Source: Flammeovirgaceae bacterium UBA5008 (GTDB taxonomy: Bacteria; Bacteroidota; Bacteroidia; Cytophagales; Cyclobacteriaceae). From it: 64,000 nt of DNA. Where the stretch lies: the NCBI GenBank assembly GCA_002398365.1, contig DGYK01000053.1, forward strand, positions 1 to 64,000. Direction: 5' to 3'. The notes under the pieces were generated by a model that was not told where the DNA came from, did no database searches, and worked only from the letters and a program-made list of their open reading frames with translations. Both the position numbers and the translations under genes were made by a program. This document shows, in pieces, positions 24,015 through 32,833 of this stretch (its first letter is position 1; each line of letters starts with the position of its first letter).

Positions 24015-24515
24015 ATGAATTTCAGCACACTGGGCGAATTCTTCTACAAGTTGTATAACAGGTGCCTTTTGGTAATGTTTATCCCCATTGGTGTATTTCT
24101 AGCCGTTTATTACTTTTTGTTGGTTGGTGATTTGACTGCTATCATTCAAGATGAAAAACTGATTCAAGTCATATTAATTGCTTTTCCTATCATCTCTGTT
24201 ATAAACCTAACGATTGTTCACTTGGTGGCTGCTGCCCGTTTTAAGGCTTTGATTCCTGAGCCTAGCTTAGGCATTCGCCTTGAGAAATACTTATCAGCGG
24301 GATTCATCCGAATCAGTTCACTTGCATCCGGATCGGTGCTCATGGCTATTGGATTAGCATTGACAAGTCATGAGTATTTCACCATCTACTTTTCAATTTC
24401 CTTGTTGTGGTTATTTTTTATTTGGCCAACACCATCACGCGTCAGTAAAGATTTAAAACTGAAGGGCGATGAGAAAAAAATGGTTTTGACAAAGGGAGAA
24501 GCTTTCCGTTTCTGA
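24015..24515 (+). CDS. Hypothetical membrane protein (166 aa)
   Basis: An inner-membrane protein with four likely helices (about 20-40, 48-70, 98-115 and 120-138) and a short charged C-terminus. No known family signature is visible. It is divergent from the TetR gene across 68 bases with opposing promoter boxes, making it a probable target of that regulator. Confidence 0.7.
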   Translation: MNFSTLGEFFYKLYNRCLLVMFIPIGVFLAVYYFLLVGDLTAIIQDEKLIQVILIAFPIISVINLTIVHLVAAARFKALIPEPSLGIRLEKYLSAGFIRISSLASGSVLMAIGLALTSHEYFTIYFSISLLWLFFIWPTPSRVSKDLKLKGDEKKMVLTKGEAFRF

Positions 24516-24572
24516 TCCTTTAAAAATAGTGACTGCCAAAATTCTGAGTTCAGTTGATCCGTAAAAATAAAA

Positions 24573-24600
24573 AAAGTGGATCCACAAAGGCATCCACTTT
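24573..24600 (-). terminator. Terminator for the 24623 outer-membrane protein gene
   Basis: AAAGTGGAT and ATCCACTTT form a 9-bp stem with a 10-base loop. On the minus strand the stem is followed by a run of T residues (TTTTTATTTTTAC), as expected for the end of the minus-strand gene. Confidence 0.75.
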
Positions 24601-24622
24601 CGATTTATAAGTATTCCTTTTT

Positions 24623-25660
24623 TTACAGCGTAATTCCGAAACTGAAAGCATTCAACTGTGGACCTTTTCCTGCTACAAAAAGATCATTCATATCATAGTT
24701 GAAGAAAAAGTCCGTTCCTCTAAATCCGAACTGTGCGCGAATGCCGTATCGGATATTGTTTAGAAAGTATGGATCGTGGTGACGCTCAACTTTATCATCG
24801 CCATCTACATCATACACCTGCTTGGTATAGCTGTCGATGCGGTAGCCAACGTACGGCCCTGCACCCATCCGGAATCCGCGAGAATGATTACCGCTGAATA
24901 GACCGGGCTTGCGGTTGTTTCCGGCAAAATCAATCATGGGTACCGCAGATAAATTAACATACACTACGGTAAGTTTGCTCTTGTCGAATCTGTTGGTGCG
25001 CAGATCTTCACTAAAGGTCACACCATTGTCATCTTTCACGAGCAGTGTTTTGTCGTTTTGAAATTTGAAGTTGTACCAACTGACACCACCGGCCCATTCC
25101 AAGAAAAATTTATTTCCTAGCCTTGTGCGCTGTGTAGAGTTCAAAGCCACGTACCAACTTCCCCAAGGCCGTACGGTGTAAATTTTGTTCGCATCTGCAG
25201 GGAAGCTTCCATTCTCTAGATAATTGTTTGTTCCTATATCAATGTTAAATGAACTGTAGGTGCGTTTGCGGTAGCTTCTGCGAGAGCTGCGCGAAGAGTA
25301 GCTATCCGAGCGGTCGCTGTCATAATAGTTTTGACGGTTATCGTTTTCACGGTACCGAGCACGGTCAGCTTCTGTGGGCCATTCTTCAGTACTCGCAGTT
25401 GTCTGCGTAGTGTCTTTCAAATAATTCGATGCGGGTACTGCCAGTTGAGTGGAGTCGCGCTTATCCAATTTGGTGATCATATCGTCCATCAGCGACTGGA
25501 AGTTGTAGTGCTTGAGTGTTTCCAAATCTTTTTTGTCCTGGATAGCAAAAATGACTTTGCTGGCTTCGCCTACTTTAATTACTACGGTGTCAGCCTTTTT
25601 TTGCGCTTGCGCGAAAACGGTAGTGAAGAGGAGGATAATTATAATCAATCGGGTTGTCAT
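24623..25660 (-). CDS. Outer-membrane beta-barrel protein
   Basis: A 345-residue protein with a signal peptide ending VFAQAQKK, a polar N-terminal half that includes a Ser/Arg-rich linker (SDSYSSRSSRRSYRKR) and a C-terminal barrel built of strands such as WYVALNSTQRTRLGNKFFLEWAGGVSWY and NNIRYGIRAQFGFRGTDFFFNYD, ending in a hydrophobic residue. It is the third gene of a same-strand group headed by an ECF sigma factor and an anti-sigma-like gene, which suggests it is a target of that sigma factor. Function unknown. Confidence 0.8.
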   Translation of the reverse strand: MTTRLIIIILLFTTVFAQAQKKADTVVIKVGEASKVIFAIQDKKDLETLKHYNFQSLMDDMITKLDKRDSTQLAVPASNYLKDTTQTTASTEEWPTEADRARYRENDNRQNYYDSDRSDSYSSRSSRRSYRKRTYSSFNIDIGTNNYLENGSFPADANKIYTVRPWGSWYVALNSTQRTRLGNKFFLEWAGGVSWYNFKFQNDKTLLVKDDNGVTFSEDLRTNRFDKSKLTVVYVNLSAVPMIDFAGNNRKPGLFSGNHSRGFRMGAGPYVGYRIDSYTKQVYDVDGDDKVERHHDPYFLNNIRYGIRAQFGFRGTDFFFNYDMNDLFVAGKGPQLNAFSFGITL

Positions 25661-25774
25661 ACAAATTCGATTTATGTTTTTGAAGGTCTTTGTTATGAGA
25701 CCTATGTTTCAGTTAAAGATAACAAGTTTTACTTTTTTGAAATTGCTTGGATGACTTACAGTAATAACTTGTTT

Positions 25775-26476
25775 TTAGTTGATGTTGTCTTTCGTTTGTT
25801 TTTGGTTGGAGGCAAATAGTTTGTTAGTTAGGTCAGAGAGATCCAATCCGCTCTCTCCGTTTTTTAAATCACGGGCTTTGGAGAAAAGCTTTTTTAAACC
25901 ATTCGTTTTTTCTTCGGCCTGTGCTGTTACTTCCGTTGTCACGGGAGCCAATGTAAATTCAAGCACGATTGACTTCTCGATTTTAGTTACTTGAGCAACC
26001 TGCGCTACGTCCGCAGTTGCAGGCACTTCACTGGGTACAGTCACTTCTTGCATGGGTTTGGTAGATTCAAGCAATGAAGCTGCGATAGTTGCCTCTGTTT
26101 TTGAAACCGATGCTTTTTCTGTTCTAACCGAAAGAACCTCAGCATTCTTTGCAGAAACTCCTTTGGCCGAGGCTACGGCAGGCGCTGGCTTGCTAATTTC
26201 CATTGCGGCAGGCGGTGCTGTTTCAACGGGTTGTTGTGGCGTCTCTGTTTTTCGTTGCGATAGCTGCGTGTTTGTTTCCACGGCACTTCGCTGCGACCAG
26301 TACAATGCACTCATCAAACCGACACCAAGCAACACCCCGGCCGCTATTCGCCATACGGCTAAAGTATTATTTTTTTTTGCGAGACTTCCCTCGATCCGTT
26401 GCCAAGCATTGCCGGACGGAGGCGCGGCATGATGCTCCAGCTTGTTTTTGAAAAGTTCGTCTAATCGGTTTTCCAT
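25775..26476 (-). CDS. Probable anti-sigma factor (single-helix membrane protein)
   Basis: A 233-residue protein that starts MENRLDELFKNKLEHHAAPPSGNAWQRIE, a cytoplasmic segment of the kind found in Bacteroidota anti-sigma proteins, followed by one membrane helix at about 43-60 and an Ala/Pro/Glu-rich periplasmic part. It starts one base after the stop of the ECF sigma gene, so the pair is co-transcribed. Sequence similarity to known anti-sigma families is weak, so the call rests mainly on layout and position. Confidence 0.65.
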   Translation of the reverse strand: MENRLDELFKNKLEHHAAPPSGNAWQRIEGSLAKKNNTLAVWRIAAGVLLGVGLMSALYWSQRSAVETNTQLSQRKTETPQQPVETAPPAAMEISKPAPAVASAKGVSAKNAEVLSVRTEKASVSKTEATIAASLLESTKPMQEVTVPSEVPATADVAQVAQVTKIEKSIVLEFTLAPVTTEVTAQAEEKTNGLKKLFSKARDLKNGESGLDLSDLTNKLFASNQKQTKDNIN

Positions 26477-26477
26477 A

Positions 26478-27047
26478 TCAGTTCATTTTTTGTGAAAGCA
26501 CTAAGTCTGCTTCCATTAACTTCTTTTGTAGCAAGGCACGCGCGCGGCTCAACTGTGACTTTGACGTATTTTCGCTGATCCCCAATTGATCGGCAATCTC
26601 CTGGTGTGAAAATCCGTCTACCGCATACAGATTAAAAACAATCCGATAGCCGGTCGGCAGTGAGGCAATTAATTTCATCAAATCTTCCGCTTCCATTTGG
26701 CTTTCGATCCGATCGTAATCCGGCTCGCGGTCGGCAGCTTCAATGTCAGTTTCCAAATACATGTTTTTATTCTTGCGCAAGTAGCTCAGCGACTCGTTTA
26801 CCATAATCCGTCTGATCCAACCTTCAAAGCTTCCCTCATTTTTGTACTGATCGATCCGTTCAAAAATTTTGGTGAAGGCCATCACCAGCACGTCTTCCGC
26901 TTCCATTTTATCTTTGATATAGCGGCAGCAGAGCGTGTACATTTTGCCGGAGAAAAACTCATAGAGAGCATGCTGCGCCTCCCGGTTTTGCCGTTTGCAG
27001 CCTTCAATCCAATCTTTTTCTTTAGCCCGGTAAATCTGTAAAGTCAT
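26478..27047 (-). CDS. ECF-type RNA polymerase sigma factor
   Basis: A 189-residue extracytoplasmic-function sigma factor. Region 2 is about 28-95 (LYEFFSGKMYTLCCRYIKDKMEAEDVLVMAFTKIFERIDQYKNEGSFEGWIRRIMVNESLSYLRK) and region 4 about 130-180 (LPTGYRIVFNLYAVDGFSHQEIADQLGISENTSKSQLSRARALLQKKL). It would direct RNA polymerase to a small set of envelope genes, probably including the operon it heads. Confidence 0.94.
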   Translation of the reverse strand: MTLQIYRAKEKDWIEGCKRQNREAQHALYEFFSGKMYTLCCRYIKDKMEAEDVLVMAFTKIFERIDQYKNEGSFEGWIRRIMVNESLSYLRKNKNMYLETDIEAADREPDYDRIESQMEAEDLMKLIASLPTGYRIVFNLYAVDGFSHQEIADQLGISENTSKSQLSRARALLQKKLMEADLVLSQKMN

Positions 27048-27068
27048 TTAAGCAAATTCAATAACAAG

Positions 27069-27082
27069 ATGCGTATACGCAT
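27069..27082 (-). promoter_or_regulatory. Perfect 14-bp palindrome before the ECF sigma gene
   Basis: ATGCGTATACGCAT is a perfect palindrome 22 bases before the sigma factor start. It may be an operator or part of the promoter; no regulator can be named. Confidence 0.35.
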
Positions 27083-27268
27083 TCAGGGGTTGCATGGGTT
27101 TAGAAACTTTCTGTTGAAGTACCCTGAAATTACTGATTTTGAGAGATTTGGGTTGCCGATATAATGATCTTTCCCTATGGATAGGTTCGTAGTAATAGTA
27201 AGAAGAAGATCAATAAGTCTTGTTGGTATTTCATTCTATCCAATAAATATGGAAACATGAACTTACGA

Positions 27269-28372
27269 TCAAACCTTTACAAAAATCTTGTGCTTATACA
27301 TTTGCCACAAGATCACTAGAAAGAAAAGAATGAAAGACATGGCAAATGCTAATGACGCATTCATCGGGCTCAACCAACTGGCGTATGCATTCTGATAAAT
27401 GTACGACCACAATGAAATCGCTTGATCTCCATCTCCAATTTTCGTACGAATCAAAAACTTCGCCAATAATCCGGAGGCCACAAAAACAAAAATCGCATTG
27501 GTGCCATAATAAATAAATGGAGTAGACCACTTCTTAATTCCCTGCACATCGATCAACCAATAGCATCCAGCTAAAAACTGCATGGCGATGCCTCCGGCAT
27601 ACAACACATAGCTGCTCGTCCACAAGGCTTTGTTGATTGGAAACACCAATCCCCACGCAAGTCCACCAACAATCAACAATGCGCCAATAAAAAACAACCA
27701 GGTCACTTTTTCTGCCGGTTGTTCAATTTTCGAAAACAATTGTCCTGATAAAACACCTAACAATCCTGTGGCAATAGCGGGTACAGTGCTTAATATTCCT
27801 TCCGGATCCCACGTTTTACTTTGTGCCCACAGATGGCCGTTTAACAATAGTCGATCCATCCATGCCCCTAGATTTGTCTCCGGTTCAAGATTTGCCGCTC
27901 CCACACCCGGTACCGGAATCATCGTCATCAAAATAAAATACCCGACTAATAAAAGAATAGCCATTCGCAGTTGCACCAGCCAATTTGTTTTGAAATAAAT
28001 CAATGAGCAAAACAAAAATACGATGCTGATGCGTTGCAGCACGCCCGGTATTCGCACCGTTTCAAAATTGAATTTGGGTATCAACGCCAGCATCATTCCC
28101 AGCAAAAAGATGATCACCGTTCTGCGGATGATTTTGATCAAATTATTTTTCGATAAACCTTCAGCCAACTTGGGTTGATAGGCAAAATGAATCGACACTC
28201 CAACAATGAAGAGAAAGAATGGAAATATCAAATCTGTTGGCGTACAACCATGCCATTTTGCATGCAAAAGAGGCGGATACACACTGTCCCAACTGCCGGG
28301 ATTGTTTACCAGAATCATGGCAGCCACCGTGATACCTCTGAATACATCCAATGAATAGAGCCGTTGATTCAT
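27269..28372 (-). CDS. DUF5009/HGSNAT-like membrane acyltransferase
   Basis: A 367-residue protein with about ten membrane helices. It opens RLYSLDVFRGITVAAMILVNNPGSW, the signature of the NagX/HGSNAT group (heparan-alpha-glucosaminide N-acetyltransferase-like), and has H-rich loops at YPPLLHAKWHGCTPTDLIFPFFLF. Family members transfer acetyl groups to amino sugars across membranes; the bacterial substrates are mostly unknown. It starts 12 bases after the beta-CASP nuclease gene on the same strand, but the two activities have no evident link. Confidence 0.88.
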   Translation of the reverse strand: MNQRLYSLDVFRGITVAAMILVNNPGSWDSVYPPLLHAKWHGCTPTDLIFPFFLFIVGVSIHFAYQPKLAEGLSKNNLIKIIRRTVIIFLLGMMLALIPKFNFETVRIPGVLQRISIVFLFCSLIYFKTNWLVQLRMAILLLVGYFILMTMIPVPGVGAANLEPETNLGAWMDRLLLNGHLWAQSKTWDPEGILSTVPAIATGLLGVLSGQLFSKIEQPAEKVTWLFFIGALLIVGGLAWGLVFPINKALWTSSYVLYAGGIAMQFLAGCYWLIDVQGIKKWSTPFIYYGTNAIFVFVASGLLAKFLIRTKIGDGDQAISLWSYIYQNAYASWLSPMNASLAFAMSFILFFLVILWQMYKHKIFVKV

Positions 28373-28384
28373 TCCGTGCTGATT

Positions 28385-29788
28385 TTAGATGCCATCGAAT
28401 AAGTTGACTGTCTGAAGATATTCCGGCACAATTGTTTTCCATCCCATTTTTTCTTCAATCAGGTGCGACAGCGCGGAGGCGCTTTCCAGTTCACCGTGTG
28501 TGATGAAAGTAAGCTTCGGGGCTTTCTGAATGTGTCCCAACCATTGCATCAATTCGCTTTGATCTGCGTGAGCTGAAAGGCCGTGCACTTCGCGAACGTG
28601 ACAATTGACTGGAATATCTTCTCCAAAAATGCGCACTGTTTTTTCTCCTTCCAGAATCTTTCGTCCGCGTGATCCTTCGGCCTGATATCCGGCAAACAAA
28701 ATGGTATCGGTGGTACGGGGCAATCGGTGGGTGAGATGATGTAAAATTCGGCCTCCCGTGGCCATGCCGCTCGCAGAAATGATGATGATAGGCTTTTTGA
28801 TTTCGTTTAATGCTTTAGATCCTTCGCGCGTATAGCAAAAATGAATTTGTGGTGAATCAAAAATGCTGATCAACTGCGAACCTTCTCGTGTTACTTTAAT
28901 TTTATGAACTCCACCATGCCGTTCGTACAAGTCGGTTACATTAATGGCCATGGGGCTATCGATGTATATCGGCAACAAAGGAATCGCTTTGGCATCCATC
29001 AATTTTGTCAGGTAATAAATCAAGCTTTGTGTTCGGCCAAGAGCAAAAGCAGGAATCACCAAAGCACCATTATGGTCACACGCTTCGTTGACGATTTTCG
29101 TCAATTGCTCTTCTACATCTACTTGCGGATTGAGACGGTTGCCATAAGTAGATTCTACAATCAATACGTCCGGATCTGCAGGTGCATCGGGTGCGAACAT
29201 CACCGGATCTTCATAGCGGCCCAAATCACCTGAGAAAAGAATTTTCTTTTCTTCGCGTGCTCCCTGCAAATGAAATTCCGCAAACGCTGAACCTAGAATA
29301 TGACCTGAATTGTAAAACACAACCGATACATTATTGCTGAGGCTGATTTTTTTTTTGAGTGGATGACTTTCTGATAGGAGCAAAACCAGTTTGGCATCAT
29401 CAGTCGTAAAGAGGGGTTGCGGTTTTTCATGTTTGGAATAGCCGCGTTTAAAAGCAAATAGCGCTTCTTCTTCTTGCAGTTTGGCCGCATCCATCAGCAT
29501 AATCTTCAACAGATCTTCGGTGGCTTGGGTACAAATGATTTTTCCGGAAAAGCCATCTTTCACCAATCGTGGTAAATAACCAATGTGGTCGATGTGTGCA
29601 TGCGTGAGCACGACCACGTCAATCGTTGCCGGGTCGATGGGCAGTGTATCCCAGTTGCGAAGACGTAACTCCTTTTGACCTTGAAACAATCCGCAATCGA
29701 GAAGAATTTTTTGAGAATCTACTTCCAGTAAATATTTTGAACCGGTTACACTGCGGGCAGCTCCCAGAAATTTGATTTTTACATCCAT
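28385..29788 (-). CDS. MBL-fold beta-CASP ribonuclease
   Basis: A 467-residue metallo-beta-lactamase-fold nuclease with a beta-CASP domain. Metal ligands are H63, H65, D67 and H68 in LTHAHIDHIGY, with further motifs GHILGSAF and FSGDLGRYEDPV, and the beta-CASP signature through ISASGMATGGRILHHL and HGELESASAL. This group includes archaeal and bacterial RNA-processing exonucleases/endonucleases (CPSF-like). Several bacterial members are annotated as RNA exonucleases, but activity of this one is inferred. Confidence 0.9.
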   Translation of the reverse strand: MDVKIKFLGAARSVTGSKYLLEVDSQKILLDCGLFQGQKELRLRNWDTLPIDPATIDVVVLTHAHIDHIGYLPRLVKDGFSGKIICTQATEDLLKIMLMDAAKLQEEEALFAFKRGYSKHEKPQPLFTTDDAKLVLLLSESHPLKKKISLSNNVSVVFYNSGHILGSAFAEFHLQGAREEKKILFSGDLGRYEDPVMFAPDAPADPDVLIVESTYGNRLNPQVDVEEQLTKIVNEACDHNGALVIPAFALGRTQSLIYYLTKLMDAKAIPLLPIYIDSPMAINVTDLYERHGGVHKIKVTREGSQLISIFDSPQIHFCYTREGSKALNEIKKPIIIISASGMATGGRILHHLTHRLPRTTDTILFAGYQAEGSRGRKILEGEKTVRIFGEDIPVNCHVREVHGLSAHADQSELMQWLGHIQKAPKLTFITHGELESASALSHLIEEKMGWKTIVPEYLQTVNLFDGI

Positions 29789-29872
29789 GCGTTTAGCCTT
29801 TGTTAAATGTAGATAATTTAAAGCGCCTTCTAAACGAAAATAGCGCCTAAATTAATCCTCGCCCAGTAACAA

Positions 29873-29906
29873 AAACTCCCCATCCGGTACTTCGGATGAG
29901 GAGTTT
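29873..29906 (-). terminator. Terminator of the padR-pspC operon
   Basis: AAACTCCCCATCCG and CGGATGAGGAGTTT pair with one mismatch across a six-base loop. On the minus strand the stem ends in GAGTTTTTGTT, a T-run that fits termination about 25 bases after the PspC stop. Confidence 0.75.
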
Positions 29907-29931
29907 GCTTCCTAACTGATTGTCAATAATG

Positions 29932-32328
29932 TTAATCTCTTTTGATCACCTCGGGGTTGCCTTGGTACTTGACGGTGCTAACCACATCGGTATCAATTTC
30001 AAGTGAGTTGGTTGCATTGACACGGGCTCGCCCCATTTCTTTTGCCTCAATCACTGCGTTTTCAATTTCATATTGGTTGGCTTTGAGCTGTGCCATTTTT
30101 CGTATCTCGGCTTGTAAGAAGTTTCCACTGCCGTCTAATTCAAACGACATGGGGCCGGACATATCGATCATCAGGTTGCGCGATTGAATGTCGGCTTCGC
30201 CACTCATGGCACCTACAAGTGCAATGTCCATTTCTTCTTCGTCAAAACCCCGCAGGTTAAATTCACCTGCTCCTTTTATCTTTAGCTTACGCAAATGGGG
30301 CATTGAAATTTGAATTTTTACTTTGTCATCCAAATCAATGCTGTTTTCCCAAAAAGACTGATTGCGTGAGCGGTAGCGAATCTCTAATGTCTCGCCTGAA
30401 AGAGAGACTTCGTATTTGCGCTTCTCACTTTCAGGGCCATCCAGTTGCACGGAGAATTCCTCTGCCTGATAGATGGATAAATCGAAAATCCCCATCAATT
30501 CGACTTCATTAAAATCATTGTACCCATATTGATCTTTTAATTGAATGGACTTGCGTTCTGTAGGTTGTTTGCAATCCAGGCATTCAAATCCGGTTTCCGT
30601 CATCTTCCACGTTTTATTGAAATTCGAATCGTAATAGCCATCATAGTCTTTGTAATTGTTGTCGATGATTCGCCAAACATATTCATCAATTACAAAAATC
30701 TGACCGTACGGAATGTATAACTCCATATCTAATCGTTGAACGCGGAACTTCGCATCTTTTTTAAATGACAGGTTTGCATCAAATGTGAGTGAGCTATCTT
30801 GTTGTATTACTTGGTAATCGACCATTTGCGCATTTTCTGCTCCATTCTTTCGGTTAAAGCCTTGTGCGCGGAAACGCTGCACTAATTTGATCTCTTTGCC
30901 TTCATAACCTTTTAAGGTCAGATCCGGTGTGGTGTAATCTTCAAATCCCGCTTCATTCAATTTGAGGTGAAGTGTTTTACCCTGCGGTTGAAATACCAGC
31001 TCGCGCTTATACTCACCTTCTTCCTTGAATGAGTAAATCATCTTTGGAACCGTAAAGCTCAACACGAGTATCGACACAAAGAACAATCCCGATAAGGTCC
31101 AGCCTAATGCCGGTTTAAAGAAAGAACGTTTGGACATGATGGAACTTCCGGAGAGTAAGATTACCAATGCAGGAATAAAAGCTACAAAAAATGCAGCCAC
31201 CATACTCCAAAGAGGGAAAGTATTCCTTATAGCTTCCATCGGTAAATGGAGCCCTTGAATTTCGCCACCCCAATATTCGGGTAGGATAGAGGTACCAAAG
31301 AATCCGAGGAATATTCCGAAAGTGATGATGATGGCAAATACCATGGTAAATCCGGTAAGGAAAATCGCCAACCCAATTGCCACACGAAGTATTTCAAAGA
31401 ATAATTTAACGAGAGGCCCAATCACTTTAGCCAATGCGGTAATGATACTGGCCAAAAGACGGAAAGGGAAAAGCACGATCTTCGCCAACGTACTTTCTTC
31501 TTCTTCCTTTTCGTTCAAACTCTTTTTTACAGTTGATTCAATATTTGATAGCGTAACCGGCTCGCCTTGCATTTCCATTTTTTCAGTGATGGTGTTGGCC
31601 GCAGGTAAGGCAATCCACAGAATAACGTAAAGCACAAATCCTAAACCACCTACCACGGCTAGCACCACAAATAACAAGCGTATCACTGTAATGTCTGTTC
31701 CGAAGAATGCAGCAACACCACTCGCCACACCACCCAATACTTTCTTCTCGGGATCGCGATACATTTTTTTCACGGCTGGCTCATCTTGCAAATCGTGCGA
31801 TACGGGAAGTACGATCCACATGATAATATAAACGAAGATCAAACCGCCATAACTTCCTAAAGCCAATAGTGCGAACAAAACCCGAGGCCATACGGGATCT
31901 ATACTAAAGTAGTGGCCCAGTCCTGCACAGATTCCTCCTAAAATTTTTCTCCGCTCATCGCGAACCAGCTTTTTACTGGCAAAAGGTGGAGCGGAAGCTG
32001 AAGAATACGATTGTTGTTTTGATGAATCACTTTTGAACGATTCACCGGCCGCTTCCTGCTCTTCGGCTGCTTTGAAGTCGCTAACATTACCCATGGTAGC
32101 GATCAACCCCTTCACATCTTCTAAAGTAATAACCTGCTTACCCTCATTGAGTTTGGAAAGGAAAATTTCGGCAATGCGCCCTTCAATGTCAGCTAAAATT
32201 TCGCTGCTGTCTTCAAACGTACCGAAGTAGCTATTGATCGAATCGAGGTATTTACGCAGCGATTCGTAGCCGTCTTCTTCAATGTGAAAGATGATTCCGC
32301 TGATGTTGATACTGATGTTCTTTTTCAT
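29932..32328 (-). CDS. Large membrane protein with two PspC domains
   Basis: A 798-residue protein. After a cytoplasmic N-terminus with a segment of about 90 residues (GIIFHIEEDGYESLRKYLD) come two PspC domains, each with an FRD/RDERRKILGGICAGLGHYF-type start (about 117-180 and 185-245, both ending in a membrane helix). Further helices cover 280-440 and the large periplasmic part ends in a DUF2807-like beta-helix (about 640-790). PspC family proteins sense envelope stress. It is encoded right after a PadR repressor, an arrangement typical of Bacteroidota, so PadR probably controls it. Confidence 0.9.
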   Translation of the reverse strand: MKKNISINISGIIFHIEEDGYESLRKYLDSINSYFGTFEDSSEILADIEGRIAEIFLSKLNEGKQVITLEDVKGLIATMGNVSDFKAAEEQEAAGESFKSDSSKQQSYSSASAPPFASKKLVRDERRKILGGICAGLGHYFSIDPVWPRVLFALLALGSYGGLIFVYIIMWIVLPVSHDLQDEPAVKKMYRDPEKKVLGGVASGVAAFFGTDITVIRLLFVVLAVVGGLGFVLYVILWIALPAANTITEKMEMQGEPVTLSNIESTVKKSLNEKEEEESTLAKIVLFPFRLLASIITALAKVIGPLVKLFFEILRVAIGLAIFLTGFTMVFAIIITFGIFLGFFGTSILPEYWGGEIQGLHLPMEAIRNTFPLWSMVAAFFVAFIPALVILLSGSSIMSKRSFFKPALGWTLSGLFFVSILVLSFTVPKMIYSFKEEGEYKRELVFQPQGKTLHLKLNEAGFEDYTTPDLTLKGYEGKEIKLVQRFRAQGFNRKNGAENAQMVDYQVIQQDSSLTFDANLSFKKDAKFRVQRLDMELYIPYGQIFVIDEYVWRIIDNNYKDYDGYYDSNFNKTWKMTETGFECLDCKQPTERKSIQLKDQYGYNDFNEVELMGIFDLSIYQAEEFSVQLDGPESEKRKYEVSLSGETLEIRYRSRNQSFWENSIDLDDKVKIQISMPHLRKLKIKGAGEFNLRGFDEEEMDIALVGAMSGEADIQSRNLMIDMSGPMSFELDGSGNFLQAEIRKMAQLKANQYEIENAVIEAKEMGRARVNATNSLEIDTDVVSTVKYQGNPEVIKRD

Positions 32329-32360
32329 TTGGAATGAAATTTATAAAAATGAGGTGGTTA

Positions 32361-32702
32361 TTAAATTTTTACCAGAGATTTGGTTCGAACAATTTCGGTG
32401 GAGTGAACCACATCGTCCCAAGTTTCGGTGAGTCCTTTTAAAAAGGATTGCCCCGTTTCTGTTAGCGTATAGTATTTGCGTGGAGGCCCCGACTTTGACT
32501 CGACCCACTTGTACTCTAACAGCCCTGCGTTTTTCAGACGCGTCAATAAGGGATAGAGTGTTCCCTCTACTACGATCATTTTAGCCTCGGTCAGTTCACT
32601 CAGCATGTCCGATGCATAAACTTCTCCGCGGGCGATGATATGGAGGATGCAAAACTCCAAAATCCCTTTTCTCATTTGCACTTGCGCATTTTCCAGATTC
32701 AT
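32361..32702 (-). CDS. PadR-family transcriptional repressor
   Basis: A 113-residue winged-helix regulator: MRKGILEFCILHIIARGEVYASDMLSELTEA and LYPLLTRLKNAGLLEYKWVESKSGPPRKYYTLTETG are the PadR core. PadR proteins dimerise and bind inverted repeats in their own promoters. It lies 32 bases before the PspC gene on the same strand, and a 9-bp perfect inverted repeat overlaps the promoter upstream, as expected for autoregulation. Confidence 0.93.
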   Translation of the reverse strand: MNLENAQVQMRKGILEFCILHIIARGEVYASDMLSELTEAKMIVVEGTLYPLLTRLKNAGLLEYKWVESKSGPPRKYYTLTETGQSFLKGLTETWDDVVHSTEIVRTKSLVKI

Positions 32703-32739
32703 ACAGCACTTTTTTCCGCATGTCTTGCAACTATTGCGC

Positions 32740-32765
32740 CAAAGGTACTATGCATGGCATAGTAC
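32740..32765 (-). promoter_or_regulatory. PadR operon promoter box overlapped by a palindromic operator
   Basis: On the minus strand TACCTTTG (32740-32747) is a perfect Bacteroidota -7 box. It overlaps a perfect 9-bp inverted repeat GTACTATGC / GCATAGTAC with centre ATG at 32745-32765. The repeat fills the spacer where the -33 element should sit, so bound PadR would block RNA polymerase. The start codon lies 37 bases downstream of the -7 box. Confidence 0.6.
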
Positions 32766-32833
32766 TGCCTTAATATTTTAAAATAGTTTTAAAAACCCCG
32801 TTTTCAGGGTATCTTGAAGGTTTCTAATAAATT

